This document shows, piece after piece, positions 21,393-31,094 of a stretch of 64,000 bases of DNA (positions are counted from its first letter, which is position 1; the number at the start of each line of letters is the position of its first letter). The notes beneath the pieces were generated by a model. The model saw only the letters and a program-made list of their open reading frames with translations. It had not been told where the DNA came from and did no database searches. This DNA comes from Hexactinellida sp. DTS-2022 (taxonomy: Eukaryota > Porifera > Hexactinellida): assembly GCA_028753945.1 (NCBI GenBank), contig JAPNXP010000007.1, positions 1,984,001 to 2,048,000 of the forward strand, written 5' to 3'. The position numbers and the translations under genes were made by a program.

Positions 21393-23099
21393 ATGATTGA
21401 TTGGGTTCAAGTAACCTTTGAATGGAAAAAGCAAATACCAACTCTTGAAAGAAAGGTATTCCTCGTTGGTATTTGCGAAGACATGCTTATTTTAGATTTG
21501 GATGATCATGAAGTAAGTTTTAGCTGTTTAAAATACGTTCTACCTGGAAATTACTCTAGTCTAAGTATTATTATTGGTGAATCTGGAGGTATTTATTGTC
21601 TACTCCCTGTAACTATTAATTCTCTTCCTGTGCAAACTGTCTTCTTAATGTTGTGCACTAGTTCAATTTCTAATCTAGAAAATTCGTTTTTAAAAATTGA
21701 TAAACAACTAAACTCCACTGATAAATCAGTTAATCCTATCTCTACAGTAGATCATTTTAAACTACACATCTCAAATAAACCACCCGTTTCCAATGTCCAA
21801 GATATTCAGACTCCGAGTCGACATTTAACTGGAAATATTTCAGATGGAGATATCATAGGACCTAACAATGAGGAAATATTACATTTATACCCGACAAATT
21901 GTGAGTCAGATTCTGAATCTATATATATTTCGAATAAATTCTCCAAACAAATTGATAATCTTATCCACACCAACAAGTCTATGAGGAAACAAATTATTGA
22001 AATGCAATCTCAAGTTATAAAATTCAACAGTATGTTCTCCAATAATTTAGACAAGGTCGAACAATGCAATACTGAAATAGCTAATTTACATATAGAATTG
22101 GAAAAATTAATAAAATTAAAACTTAGACATTTAGATGACAAAAAAGAATTCACAAACATTCTTGTTCCAACGTTTGAAAATGACATTATTCGGATGAAAG
22201 AAGAATTAAATGATACTAGATGCAAATTAAGATTAGCAGGTGAAAAAAAGGAAATTATAATTCATCTTGCAACTATAAATATAAAGAAATATAAATACTT
22301 TTATGATCTTTTATTAAATGGTTCAGATAGCACAGAGAAATATCAGTCTATTCAAAAGGTAGTAAGCCAATGTAATCCTTCAACAATTTCAGAATACGGA
22401 AAAATAAAATTGGATGAAACTTGTGACTCTGCCAATAATTCTGTTCCCAAGTTTGATCCCAATATAAATTATTTTGAATTGCACAACGATAATCTTGAAG
22501 AACAATCGAAACAGGTAGCTGCGTTATCTATTTATTTAGAAAGAGAAAAAATTGTAGTTGAACAATTAAAAAAAGAACTCGATGAAAGCCGAACTACTTT
22601 AAGTGATATTATTGACCACAATAGGTTAGAAACCCCAGAACATATGCAATATAAATCATTGTGTGAATTAAGTATTATTCTTGGTGTATTTGAAGAATGT
22701 GGCATCTTGAATGGTGAATTTCCATTAGACGAAAGAGATGATGTATTTTCAATAATTGGTAAGAAATTTCTTAGTATTTCTAATGTTGCTATTGAAAATG
22801 TCCAAGATTTTGGTTATAATGACTTACTGAAGTCAAACATATTAAAATTTTCAGAGATTGGTTTACATACAACAAAAGATTCACAAATATTATTGCTTAC
22901 AAATCAAAATACTCTACTTAAAAAACGAAATATAGAGTTAAAAGCAGAATTGGATAGAAGAACTTTGAACGCAGTTAGATATAAGCAAGAGAGAAATCAG
23001 GCTTTGCACGATTACTGCAAACTTCAACTTCAACTGGGTAAAGACGTCGAATTAACTTCCATGAAAAGTCAACTCCAGAACAACTTTTCCAAAGATTAA
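21393..23099 (+). CDS. 568-residue coiled-coil protein, unrecognised
   Basis: The longest undisturbed ORF that is not clearly a TE protein. Residues 1-90 look globular (start MIDWVQVTFEWKKQ). Residues about 100-175 are polar and probably disordered. Heptad-like, K/E/L-rich segments lie at about 180-300, 366-411 and 496-565, with a helical segment 425-490 between them. No signal peptide or clear membrane segment. An in-frame TAG immediately precedes the ATG; it doubles as the AG of a possible acceptor (CAATTTAG), so this may be a first coding exon or a later exon. AATAAA lies 210 bases after the stop. No repeat partner in the window, which favours a host gene, though a captured or viral gene is possible. 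I do not recognise the family. Confidence 0.6.
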   Translation: MIDWVQVTFEWKKQIPTLERKVFLVGICEDMLILDLDDHEVSFSCLKYVLPGNYSSLSIIIGESGGIYCLLPVTINSLPVQTVFLMLCTSSISNLENSFLKIDKQLNSTDKSVNPISTVDHFKLHISNKPPVSNVQDIQTPSRHLTGNISDGDIIGPNNEEILHLYPTNCESDSESIYISNKFSKQIDNLIHTNKSMRKQIIEMQSQVIKFNSMFSNNLDKVEQCNTEIANLHIELEKLIKLKLRHLDDKKEFTNILVPTFENDIIRMKEELNDTRCKLRLAGEKKEIIIHLATINIKKYKYFYDLLLNGSDSTEKYQSIQKVVSQCNPSTISEYGKIKLDETCDSANNSVPKFDPNINYFELHNDNLEEQSKQVAALSIYLEREKIVVEQLKKELDESRTTLSDIIDHNRLETPEHMQYKSLCELSIILGVFEECGILNGEFPLDERDDVFSIIGKKFLSISNVAIENVQDFGYNDLLKSNILKFSEIGLHTTKDSQILLLTNQNTLLKKRNIELKAELDRRTLNAVRYKQERNQALHDYCKLQLQLGKDVELTSMKSQLQNNFSKD

Positions 23100-23308
23100 A
23101 ATATTTTCGATGGATCAATCAATTTTAAACAAGAATATGTCAGCCATTCTTAGAGCTGTATTTGATGATAATGGTGTAATCATGCCCAGAATTGAGTTAC
23201 TCTCCTAATGGTGATTCAAAATGTCTATATGCGAGCCATATACATTTTCATGTAGTCTAAAATCATACTATTTTACGGCTGTTAAAATAATATTTCTCTC
23301 CATCCATT

Positions 23309-23314
23309 AATAAA
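23309..23314 (+). promoter_or_regulatory. Candidate polyadenylation signal
   Basis: AATAAA 210 bases downstream of the coiled-coil ORF stop, the first good hexamer on this strand. Plausible but unproven in AT-rich DNA. Confidence 0.4.
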
Positions 23315-23491
23315 ATTGAACTAGTTTATTATTTTTATTTATTTAAATACATGTTTATAATGTTTTATTATAATTTTGAATGCTCTGTACTAGAGTCAAA
23401 TATTTCCTAATCGACATAAATACAGTTTGTATATATTACTTAACAAGTTTGCTTTTTACTGGAGCTACTAATACACAGCAGGGGTTGCGCT

Positions 23492-23504
23492 GGGGGGGGG
23501 GGGG
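23492..23504. repeat. Poly-G tract
   Basis: Thirteen consecutive G in AT-rich surroundings. Confidence 0.95.
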
Positions 23505-23790
23505 CACAGTGGGAATTTAGATGGGAATTATAGGCTACTTTTTGTGTAACCCCAAATCACTTAATCATTTCTTCCATTGAATTCTGCATACTTTCAAACA
23601 TAGGAATGAAATTTTCACTCACCTCTTAACCTTCAATTTAGTTGTTGTGGTGATGATTACCAACGTCATGTGAACACAGGAGTATAATTTTGCGGTTTAT
23701 CAAGATGGTTAGGTTTAATCGGAATATAATGTGTACGCTCTTAGTAAATAGATTGATTGATTTAACTATATTTATAACTGTATATATAAC

Positions 23791-23987
23791 CAGGGTTTTT
23801 TTAAGGCCGATCTTGGTGTAAAATTTGCACCAAGGTTTTTTGGAATTACACCACGATTCCGTTCGGCAGCGGCCTCTGCAGTGTTGAGTTACACCACGAT
23901 TAAGGGTCAGCCGCAGCCGCTGCAGTTTGAGTTACACCAAGGCCGCGCTGAGTTGCACCAAGGTCTGAACCATAAAAAAACCCCCTG
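23791..23987. mobile_element. hAT-type MITE (CAGGGTTTTTTTA)
   Basis: 197 bp with inverted ends CAGGGTTTTTTTAAGG / CATAAAAAAACCCCCTG and repeated TTACACCA / CTTGGTGT words inside. The flanks share TATAAC. GC-rich against its surroundings. Confidence 0.75.
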
Positions 23988-24366
23988 TATAACTACATGA
24001 TTGGAACTCTTTCAACATACGTACTTTGTTTTTGGCCTCGACTTTTTCTTATATTCCAGTTTCGGACAACAATTATCATTTAGGCCGCTATCTAAAAAGT
24101 GATGGGACTATTAGTGCAGTGTCGTAGACTGAAATCTGAATTATTTAAAATGTAGCTTATTACTGTATTCAAATAACAGAAGTATTTTTCACCGTACGGA
24201 GGCCCACTAATAGCACTTTATTTACAAATAGATATACCACTTCTGTAAATCTATAGCATCATGAACAATAGAGAAGCTCTTAAATATCTCAAAACGTAAC
24301 CTTTGTGAGAGAAGCTTCCAATCCGGTGACTTTATTTATCGATTACGACCATTTAGGATCTGACTA
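23988..24366. other. No recognisable gene
   Basis: AT-rich, with no ORF, TIR or repeat partner recognised. Confidence 0.5.
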
Positions 24367-24500
24367 CAGGGGCGTCGCACGGCTCTGAAAAGGCTCCGGC
24401 CCAACAGTTAAAGTGGCCCGGCCAAAGCCAGACCCTCCTATATAATATAGTACAAGAAAAGAAAAGTGGTCCGGACCTGCCGGACCGCGTGCTACGCCTG
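24367..24500. mobile_element. Short hAT-like MITE
   Basis: About 134 bp with imperfect inverted ends CAGGGGCGTCGCACGG / CCGCGTGCTACGCCTG and internal GGTCCGGACC-like words. TSD not clear (flanks share GACTA). Confidence 0.55.
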
Positions 24501-24537
24501 TGGACTAATATCACACAATTTGATAAATTATAGTTTG

Positions 24538-24790
24538 CAGGGAGGTTAACTGTCGGAAAATTAGCGGAAACATACTCTTTTTATAAACTCAGATGTCAAT
24601 AATATTCCCAAAACTGGGTTGTACTAGCTCTAAAACCTAGGTAATGTAATAATCAAATAAAAAGTTTCCAAAGGCTCGACGTGGGTTGCTTAATGACTAT
24701 GTATGTATATTAGGATTTTTGAATAATTATACCATATTCAAGAAATATAATCAATAATCATGGGTGAACAATAAAATTTTGTTAACAAAA
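24538..24790. repeat. ~250-bp dispersed repeat, copy 1
   Basis: Matches 35083-35306 continued at 39719-39765 in the same orientation. Landmarks: GCAGGGAG, AACTGTCGGAAAATTAG, TACTAGCTCTAAAAC and AATATAATCAATAATCAT. The second copy preserves the empty site for the 35307-39709 element. Identity unknown. Confidence 0.7.
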
Positions 24791-25129
24791 CTGATATATA
24801 ATTTATGACTGAATTATGATGATTGTCTAGAACCCCAGTTAGGGGACTATGCAGCTACAGATAACCTATATTCAATAATACTTCACTAGAGTCTATCTAG
24901 CATAGTTTTTAACTAAGTTAATTAATAAGCGTATCAGGTTTGTATCAACTCATTTCTTGTCCACCAACTCATTCAAATTTCCTTCACCAACTCATTCAAT
25001 TTGCTGTTACTTACTCATTCAAGAAAATGAGTTGATTCTGCAACTCATTTTTATTAAACAAATTGTAAACTAACGTATATTATAAATCTTCAGTTTACTA
25101 TACATTTACCGCTGCTTAATATTGCTCAT
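24791..25129. other. No recognisable gene
   Basis: AT-rich with repeated CAACTCATTCAA words at about 24945-25025. No coding signal. Confidence 0.5.
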
Positions 25130-25797
25130 TGACGCAGTTTCTAAAAACTAATCTTCGATTTCTTCCTGCTCATCGTCATCATCATCATCTAGGGTTCGAC
25201 CGGGACCGGGATTCTATATACCTAGTCCTAAAATTTAATTTCCTTGAGAATCAAGAATTGATACTTTACCTACATTATTTGTTTGTATACCATTTAATAA
25301 CTAATTCACTTTCAATATTGGAAATGATTGTAGAAAGATACTCTCTAATGAATCACTTTTATCGAGTTTGATTAGTTATGGTATACAGTTCAACAAGCCA
25401 ATGGTAGTTAAATTATTATATTGAATTTCTTGCAAAACAACGCCAACACAACATATCAATTAGAACAAATTTATCTTAAATATGGGTTTGTAAAAATAAC
25501 AGAAAATCACGGTAAATGTTCACAATCCCGGTATAACCGGGACTGGGAGAAAAAAGTTGAATTTGACCTGGAATCCCGGGGTGCCGGGATTCCCGGTCGA
25601 TCCCTATCATCATCATCATCATCATCATCTGTACGATCGATTACTGGTTCAGGCTCAATTTCTAACACAATGTCAAATGCTTTCTTCATATTTGCTGCAT
25701 TATCCGATCCAATGCGGATTATTTTATCTTCGAATTTCCATTGCTTGGCAGTTTGTATCACGAATTCGGCAATTCTCTCTGCTGTGTGTCTTATAAT
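25130..25797 (-). pseudogene. hAT transposase fragment with poly-Asp tract
   Basis: On the minus strand, 25797-25607 encodes the piece TAERIAEFVIQTAKQW...KIIRIGSDNAANMKKAFD. The SDNAANM motif holds the second catalytic Asp of hAT transposases. A run of eight Asp (GAT repeats) follows. The frame resumes to the left of the insertion at 25190-25606 as more Asp, then EQEEIED and a stop at about 25150. The upstream coding part is missing: the 3' end of the non-LTR element abuts at 25798. Only about 80 residues survive. Confidence 0.7.
25190..25606. mobile_element. hAT-like element inserted in an Asp-codon microsatellite
   Basis: 417 bp with inverted ends TAGGGTTCGACCGGGA / TCCCGGTCGATCCCTA. The flanks are both TCATCATC, consistent with an 8-bp TSD but not distinguishable from the surrounding (ATC)n repeat. 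It splits the poly-Asp region of the hAT fragment. Confidence 0.7.
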
Positions 25798-25868
25798 AAT
25801 AATGATAATAATTTGTGCAAGGAAAAAAGTACAATTACAGAAAATACAGCCTGAGAAGGCTTAGGACT

Positions 25869-26608
25869 TCAAAAACTAAATATAGTACCAATAAGAAACA
25901 GAAGAAAAAGAGATGAGTAGATAAAGAAGTTAATAAATAAAGAAGTATAAGAGTAGGGAACAAGAGTAGGGAAACGGGAAAAACTTAAATAATAGGCTGG
26001 GGTATACAAACAATGATGTTTTTTCAGCGCAAGGTGGTAGGTTGCTCTCATCATTCCAAAATTTGTCAAGTTGAACGTAGATAGGGAGGGAGCAGATAAA
26101 ATTTCTTCTGACAGCTGATTCCATACCTTTCTGACTTTTTCCGTGAAAAAATTTCTTCTGATAATTGTCCAATCAGGACGGTTCTGAGGAGGAATTAAAT
26201 GAAAGGAGTGGCCCCTACACCTACTATCTGCTCGCAAAGTGAGAGGATAATCAAACTTAATCGATATTTTACCGTTTAGAATTTTCCATGTCAAAATTAA
26301 ATCTGCCCTTTTCCTCCTATTCTCTAGACATATCAACCCTAACACACACATCCTCTTTCTATAGGGGAGATTAGAAATGCCTGACACGCATTTAGTGGCC
26401 CTTTTCTGCACTCTTTCAAGCTTGTCAATGTCTTTCTTTAAAACTGGTGACCATACACTGCACGCGTATTCAAGTTTGGGACGTATGAAAAGTTTAGAAA
26501 ATTGTTTAAAAATATCTGGAGTAATACAAATGAACGTTCTTTTAAAAAGTCCTATCAAAGTCAAACTGTTGGCTGAAGATGATATATTAGAAATGTGTCT
26601 CATGGGTT
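25869..26608 (-). pseudogene. Non-LTR retrotransposon RT C-terminal part (CR1/jockey-like)
   Basis: 244-codon frame encoding the end of a non-LTR reverse transcriptase: HISNISSSANS, then the conserved KLFIRPKLEYACSVWSP block and LERVQKRATK. It ends in a hydrophobic stretch and stop at 25869. About 70 bases on comes a degenerate TTATTA-type tail (25797-25815), typical of the 3' end of CR1-like elements. The catalytic core is missing; the frame is cut on its 5' side at 26609 by the CAGGGCCCG-ended composite. It may be the 3' end of the element whose RT begins at 31095-33112, but that is not proven. Confidence 0.8.
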
Positions 26609-27301
26609 ACAGGGCCCGTATTCACTAAGAAGTTAAGTACGTACTTATTGTCATATTCACTAAGATTTAAGTGTGTACTTAAGTACATACTTAACGGGCC
26701 ACTATACTCAAGATTGGAAAAACCAAATTTTTGAGTTTGTTTCATATTCCTGGTTATACAAATCGGGAAGATAATCTGGCAATTTTTTTTTTAATTCTGA
26801 GTAGAATTGAACTCACTAGGGCTCGGTGAAATCGAGAAATCAATGCTATTTGGCCAAATTTAGTGGAAATATGACCTTCGATCGCACTGTGCTGTCAGAG
26901 AAATTGAGACTCTATTGTTTTTCGATAGTACCCTATAATTTACAGCTATATGAAAATTTCAGGTGAATCTGAAGACTAGTTTTGCTGTAGCGACCATTCA
27001 AATTTCCATGAATGTGAAGGTCATCAATGAACGGTGTCTTTTTCATAAGGCCGTATAAAATAAATAACTTGTTTATCATCCTCGTCCGCCCCAATTTTAA
27101 CTACCCGTCCGGATCTATTTTATTATTATCTTATGAACCTAATCGTACAAAATATAAGCAATAACTTGTGTAATGTACCTACAATGTATGAATTTTTGAT
27201 AAGTTCTATATTTTAGAGCATTACTTTAATGATTTGGCATTGTCATGTTATTTTCTAATTAAATTTAATTATTTAGATTAATTTTTTGGCATAGGATGAT
27301 G

Positions 27302-28176
27302 CAGGGTTGCCAACCTCTGAAAACCAAAAAGCGGGAGATTTTGCCAATTTTGGCGGGAGTTTACCAAAAAAGCGGGAGGTCGAAGATGAAAAAACGGGAG
27401 AAAAGCGGGAGACTCAAAATATATGCCATTTCTTTGAATCTATCATGAATAGAACGATACAAAATGATTATTTTTTATGTCTGGATATCTAGTATTAGGA
27501 AACGCTTATTTTGATAGTTCTATCTATCAAATTTATTCCCGCGTATCTCATATTCACCCAATGTATGCAATAATATAATAATACAACAAAAACGAAATAG
27601 CTAAATTAATGAATTATAAAAATTTTTAAAATATTATGGTTTTTTTCAGATATACTTGTACGTAGATATAGTAGCAGTTAAATATCTTCGAAAGTTCTCG
27701 TAATTTATGAACATTTTTATTGAGATTTCAAGGAATTTCTTGACGATTAGGCCATCAGATTTGTAATTTGTGTTGTAAACTTAATCCACACGTGGTTGCA
27801 TAGATCGACATATAAACTAAACGAGTAAAAATTCTGCATCGGATCTAGTATAACAAATTTCTGGAGGGTAGCGCAAGGCCATCCGGGATATTTTTAAGAA
27901 TTTCTTCCAAATTCGAATAAAAACATAATAGTACAGTGCACTAATAATTGGCTAAATAATCTTAACTACTTACAAGTAAGTATACATGAGTAGAACAAAA
28001 CTTGGTACTCGTATCTTGACTAATTTTAGCAAAAAAATCCCGTTATTTACTTATACGTATATCATAAAATAATAATATAGAAACATTTCCCAAAAAGCGG
28101 GAGTTTGAAAAGTTTGGCGGGAGGTCGGGAGGATGGGAGAAAATAAGGCAAGAAAGCGGGAGGGTTGGCAACCCTG
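27302..28176. mobile_element. hAT-type MITE of the GCGGGAG family, copy 2 (reference copy)
   Basis: 875 bp, starting CAGGGTTGCCAACC and ending GGTTGGCAACCCTG, with an exact 8-bp TSD GGATGATG (27294-27301, 28177-28184). Terminal regions are full of GCGGGAG. No ORF. This uninterrupted copy defines the family also present at 19605 and 58565. Confidence 0.95.
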
Positions 28177-28305
28177 GGATGATGTTATTTAAATATTAAT
28201 AGAAATTAAAAATAAAAATAAAATCCCGTCCGCCGTCCCAATTTGCTCGAAAAATATGGATGATAAACAAGTAATTTATTTTATGTGGCCTAATGTGAAA
28301 AAGTT

Positions 28306-29680
28306 TGTAGGCTCGAACTGTCTCAATTTGCTTTCAAATACTTTGTTATTCACACAATAGTATATGTGAATACGTAATTATGGCGTAAAGCAAAATTTTC
28401 TACTTTCCAATATGAAAATTCCGAGTTATAGTAATTTGAATTCCGATTTCAACTGCCAAGCTGACAAGCCTGACTCCAAAGGACTACAACTCTGAATGTT
28501 TACATTGCCAAGTTTAGATAAGGTTGCAGTATACGCTTGAGCACTTTTTCTAAAGTTTTTTGCAGATTTGAAAGATCTTTTTTGTTTTAGATTCCCTGCG
28601 GCGAGATCTATCCAAAGATGCAATAATATTCGATCTTGGTAACATGGAGAAAATCTTACTTTTTCTAAAAACACATTTTGAGTAATAGGAAAAGTTTTTT
28701 TCCTGTTGATGATAAGACTTGTTTCCTGTTTTATTACTTAGAGAAGCTTCTAATCTTTCAATAGAAATTACAACTTCTTTTGATTACTTATGAGTCCAAT
28801 TTTCCATCAATTTCTGTGAGAGCACTTTTTTTATGATTAATAAATCTAATAAAATTAGAAAGAAATGTTACTAATGAAATCATTGCATTCAATTCATAGA
28901 ACACTTTGAGACCTGTCCAAAACCGTTGAGATTTTGTTTCTAGGTTGTATATGAGCCAAAAAAGTGTCTCACTCAATGACAAAAGTTGCGGCTGGAGATG
29001 GCGGGGTCAGAAAAAAATGACCCCCTACAGGAGTGGCTTAGGTGGAGGTCACAAAAAAGTCGTTTTTATTTAAAGTTTTCAATATTTTACTACAAAATTT
29101 GGAATGAAGATGCGGCATAGGCTGTTCAATCCAGAAATGATATAAAACCTAAAAGTGGCAAAGTACCCGAAATTGGTAAAATATGCGTATACTGCAACCT
29201 AAAGGAAAATACCTTATTAAATCTGTATTCTATGGTTTACACTTGGTTTCAAATAATTCGGACCAAATCTGTAACCCCTGTAGCAAATAAACCTCGTGGA
29301 CTTTTATTTTCATGTAAACTCATTGGGTGGTCCTTCTATTTATATTTGATGAATCTCAGACATACGTCACCTATAATTGAAATTTTGAGCGCAAAATGCT
29401 CGCATTACCCGACTTCCTATTGGTCGATAATACATTCTATGACCCCAACTCACGCCGATTTCAAAATGACCATTATGGGCATTGGAATGTGCCACTTTTT
29501 GATGATTTAGCAATTTATAACTCCTGAAATATTGACTCTACAGCTTAGCACTAAATTTCTAATCACATCCATGCACTATTGCAAACCTATTAGAAGAACA
29601 ATTGAAACCATTATCCAAAGGTTTGCTAATTTATAAATTCAACGGATTACGCTGATAATAGTGTGAAAAGTAAATTAAAA
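28306..29680. other. Non-coding, with a fragment of the 55-64 kb inverted-repeat family
   Basis: Within 29395-29640, words such as CCCGACTTCCTATTGGTCGATAATACAT and TCTAATCACATCCAT match 55590-55780 and, inverted, 63530-63720. The rest has no recognised gene. Confidence 0.55.
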
Positions 29681-29689
29681 ATAAATTTA

Positions 29690-30215
29690 CATTAGGTTCA
29701 ACTATTGCAAATTTTGTCCAAATTGGTTGAAACCAGGCTTTCATCCAGGCAAAATTTCCCACGCACCTAGATTATGTTAGAGCTCGCTCACACGCGCCTA
29801 AAATGCTCAATTTGTATTACGTCTATGGGAGCATCTCTCAATTTTCGCGCGCCTAGAAAAGTTTCCTTTTGAAATTACGCGCCTACAGGCGCGTCGCATA
29901 CGCCTGGATGAAACCCTGTCTGAACTAATTAGGACATATGTAATTCCGGAGGATTTTTCAAACTAAACTCTACCATGCATACTTTCAGAATTCTATATCT
30001 TTGAATTTCTACTTCGGCTGCAAATTGACAAAATCGTCCAAAAATTCAAATTTGGAGTTCGTACTGTGACTTTAAATTGCTATAGCTCCCAAAGTATGAA
30101 TCGTAGATATTAGTTTGAAAAATCCTCCGAAATTACATATGTCTTCATTAGTTTAGAGTTGGTTTCAACTAATTTGAACCAAGTTTGCAATAGTTGAACC
30201 TAATATAAATTATTT
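29690..30215. repeat. Foldback repeat
   Basis: The left part (TTAGGTTCAACTATTGCAAA...; CATATGTAATTCCGGAGGATTTTTC) is the reverse complement of 30020-30210, so the segment is a hairpin with a short loop at about 30000. The hAT MITE 29734-29918 splits the left arm. Confidence 0.8.
29734..29918. mobile_element. hAT-type MITE (CAGGCTTTCATCCAGG)
   Basis: 185 bp with inverted ends CAGGCTTTCATCCAGGC / GCCTGGATGAAACCCTG and several GCGCGCCTA words. Related to the ATCCAGGAGCGCG MITEs at 9694 and 12601. No clean TSD. Confidence 0.75.
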
Positions 30216-30480
30216 TGATTTGAAAAATGACCTTTGCATGATGATACACACATTCCTGCTCCAAAATGGTCGCTACAGCAAAAGTAGAGGTCAGATTCAC
30301 CTGAAAATTCAATATAGCTCTATTTTACTGGGTACTACCCGAAAACATTCTAATCTCAATTTCAATCTTGAGTACAGTGGCCCATTAAGTACAAAACTTA
30401 AGTAACCTATAAAGTTGACTTAACTTATAAGAATTTACTCTTATTGACTCTTTAGACGTTGGTGTTTAATTAGAACATTG

Positions 30481-30967
30481 TATTAGATTTATAGTAGTAC
30501 AGTACATAATAGATATAGTGATAATGGATATAGTGATATATTGGATATAGTGATAATTTTGCAGCTTTAGGTATAAATAATATTAATAATTATTTATACT
30601 AATTAATTAATTATCATTGATCTCAGAGATTATAGAAGATAGAAACAAATTTCAAATTCATCAATTGATCCCTTTGCCACGTAACACCTCTACAAATGGG
30701 TCTTGACACCTTGAGGTGATGATGATATCGTCAAAAAAAGTTTTTGTGAATTCTATATTTCGAATGGGTTGGTTGGTGTTGGGTGATCACCCAACACGCA
30801 CATAAAAAAAGCTGACTCTTCACTTATTATATTCTACTGAATTTTGAATATCTTTAAAATGAAGTGAGCTAAAACGAAACTTCCAACTCACTAAGGGTGG
30901 TTGCCTTTTGAAACACCTTTCTGAAATAATTTAACACCTTCATAGTGATGATGACATGGCAAAAAAA
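30481..30967. other. No recognisable gene
   Basis: AT-rich. The word TGGATATAGTGATAAT is locally repeated near 30520-30555. Confidence 0.5.
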
Positions 30968-31080
30968 TCCCAAATTGCAGCCTGTGCCGACAGTATGTTC
31001 CTTTGGAGGCACTATCAATAAACCACCATCAAAATATAGTGCCACCAAAGGAACATGCGTCGGCACAGATGCAATTTTGG
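30968..31080. repeat. Hairpin element
   Basis: A left arm of about 45 bp (GCCTGTGCCGACAGTATGTTC) pairs with GAACATGCGTCGGCACAGATGC on the right across a loop of about 20 bp. Small palindromic MITE adjoining the truncated RT. Confidence 0.75.
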
Positions 31081-31094
31081 ATTTTTTAGCTTGA

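Larger units (their letters stand above)
26609..30480. mobile_element. Composite inverted-repeat element
   Basis: The left arm (CAGGGCCCGTATTCACTAAG near 26617, then blocks through 27030) matches the reverse complement of 30226-30420, e.g. TTTCAGGTGAATCTGA and TTTGCTGTAGCGACCATT. A second, inner inverted pair (27040-27130 and 28210-28305; TTGTTTATCATCC) lies within. No coding capacity. It carries insertions at 27302-28176 and 29734-29918. The right terminus is degraded. Confidence 0.6.

Noticed and set aside
21393-21660. Carbohydrate-binding (AMPK-type) beta-sandwich at the start of the coiled-coil ORF
   Set aside because: Only a vague VTFEW...VFLVG resemblance; key binding residues are not identifiable.
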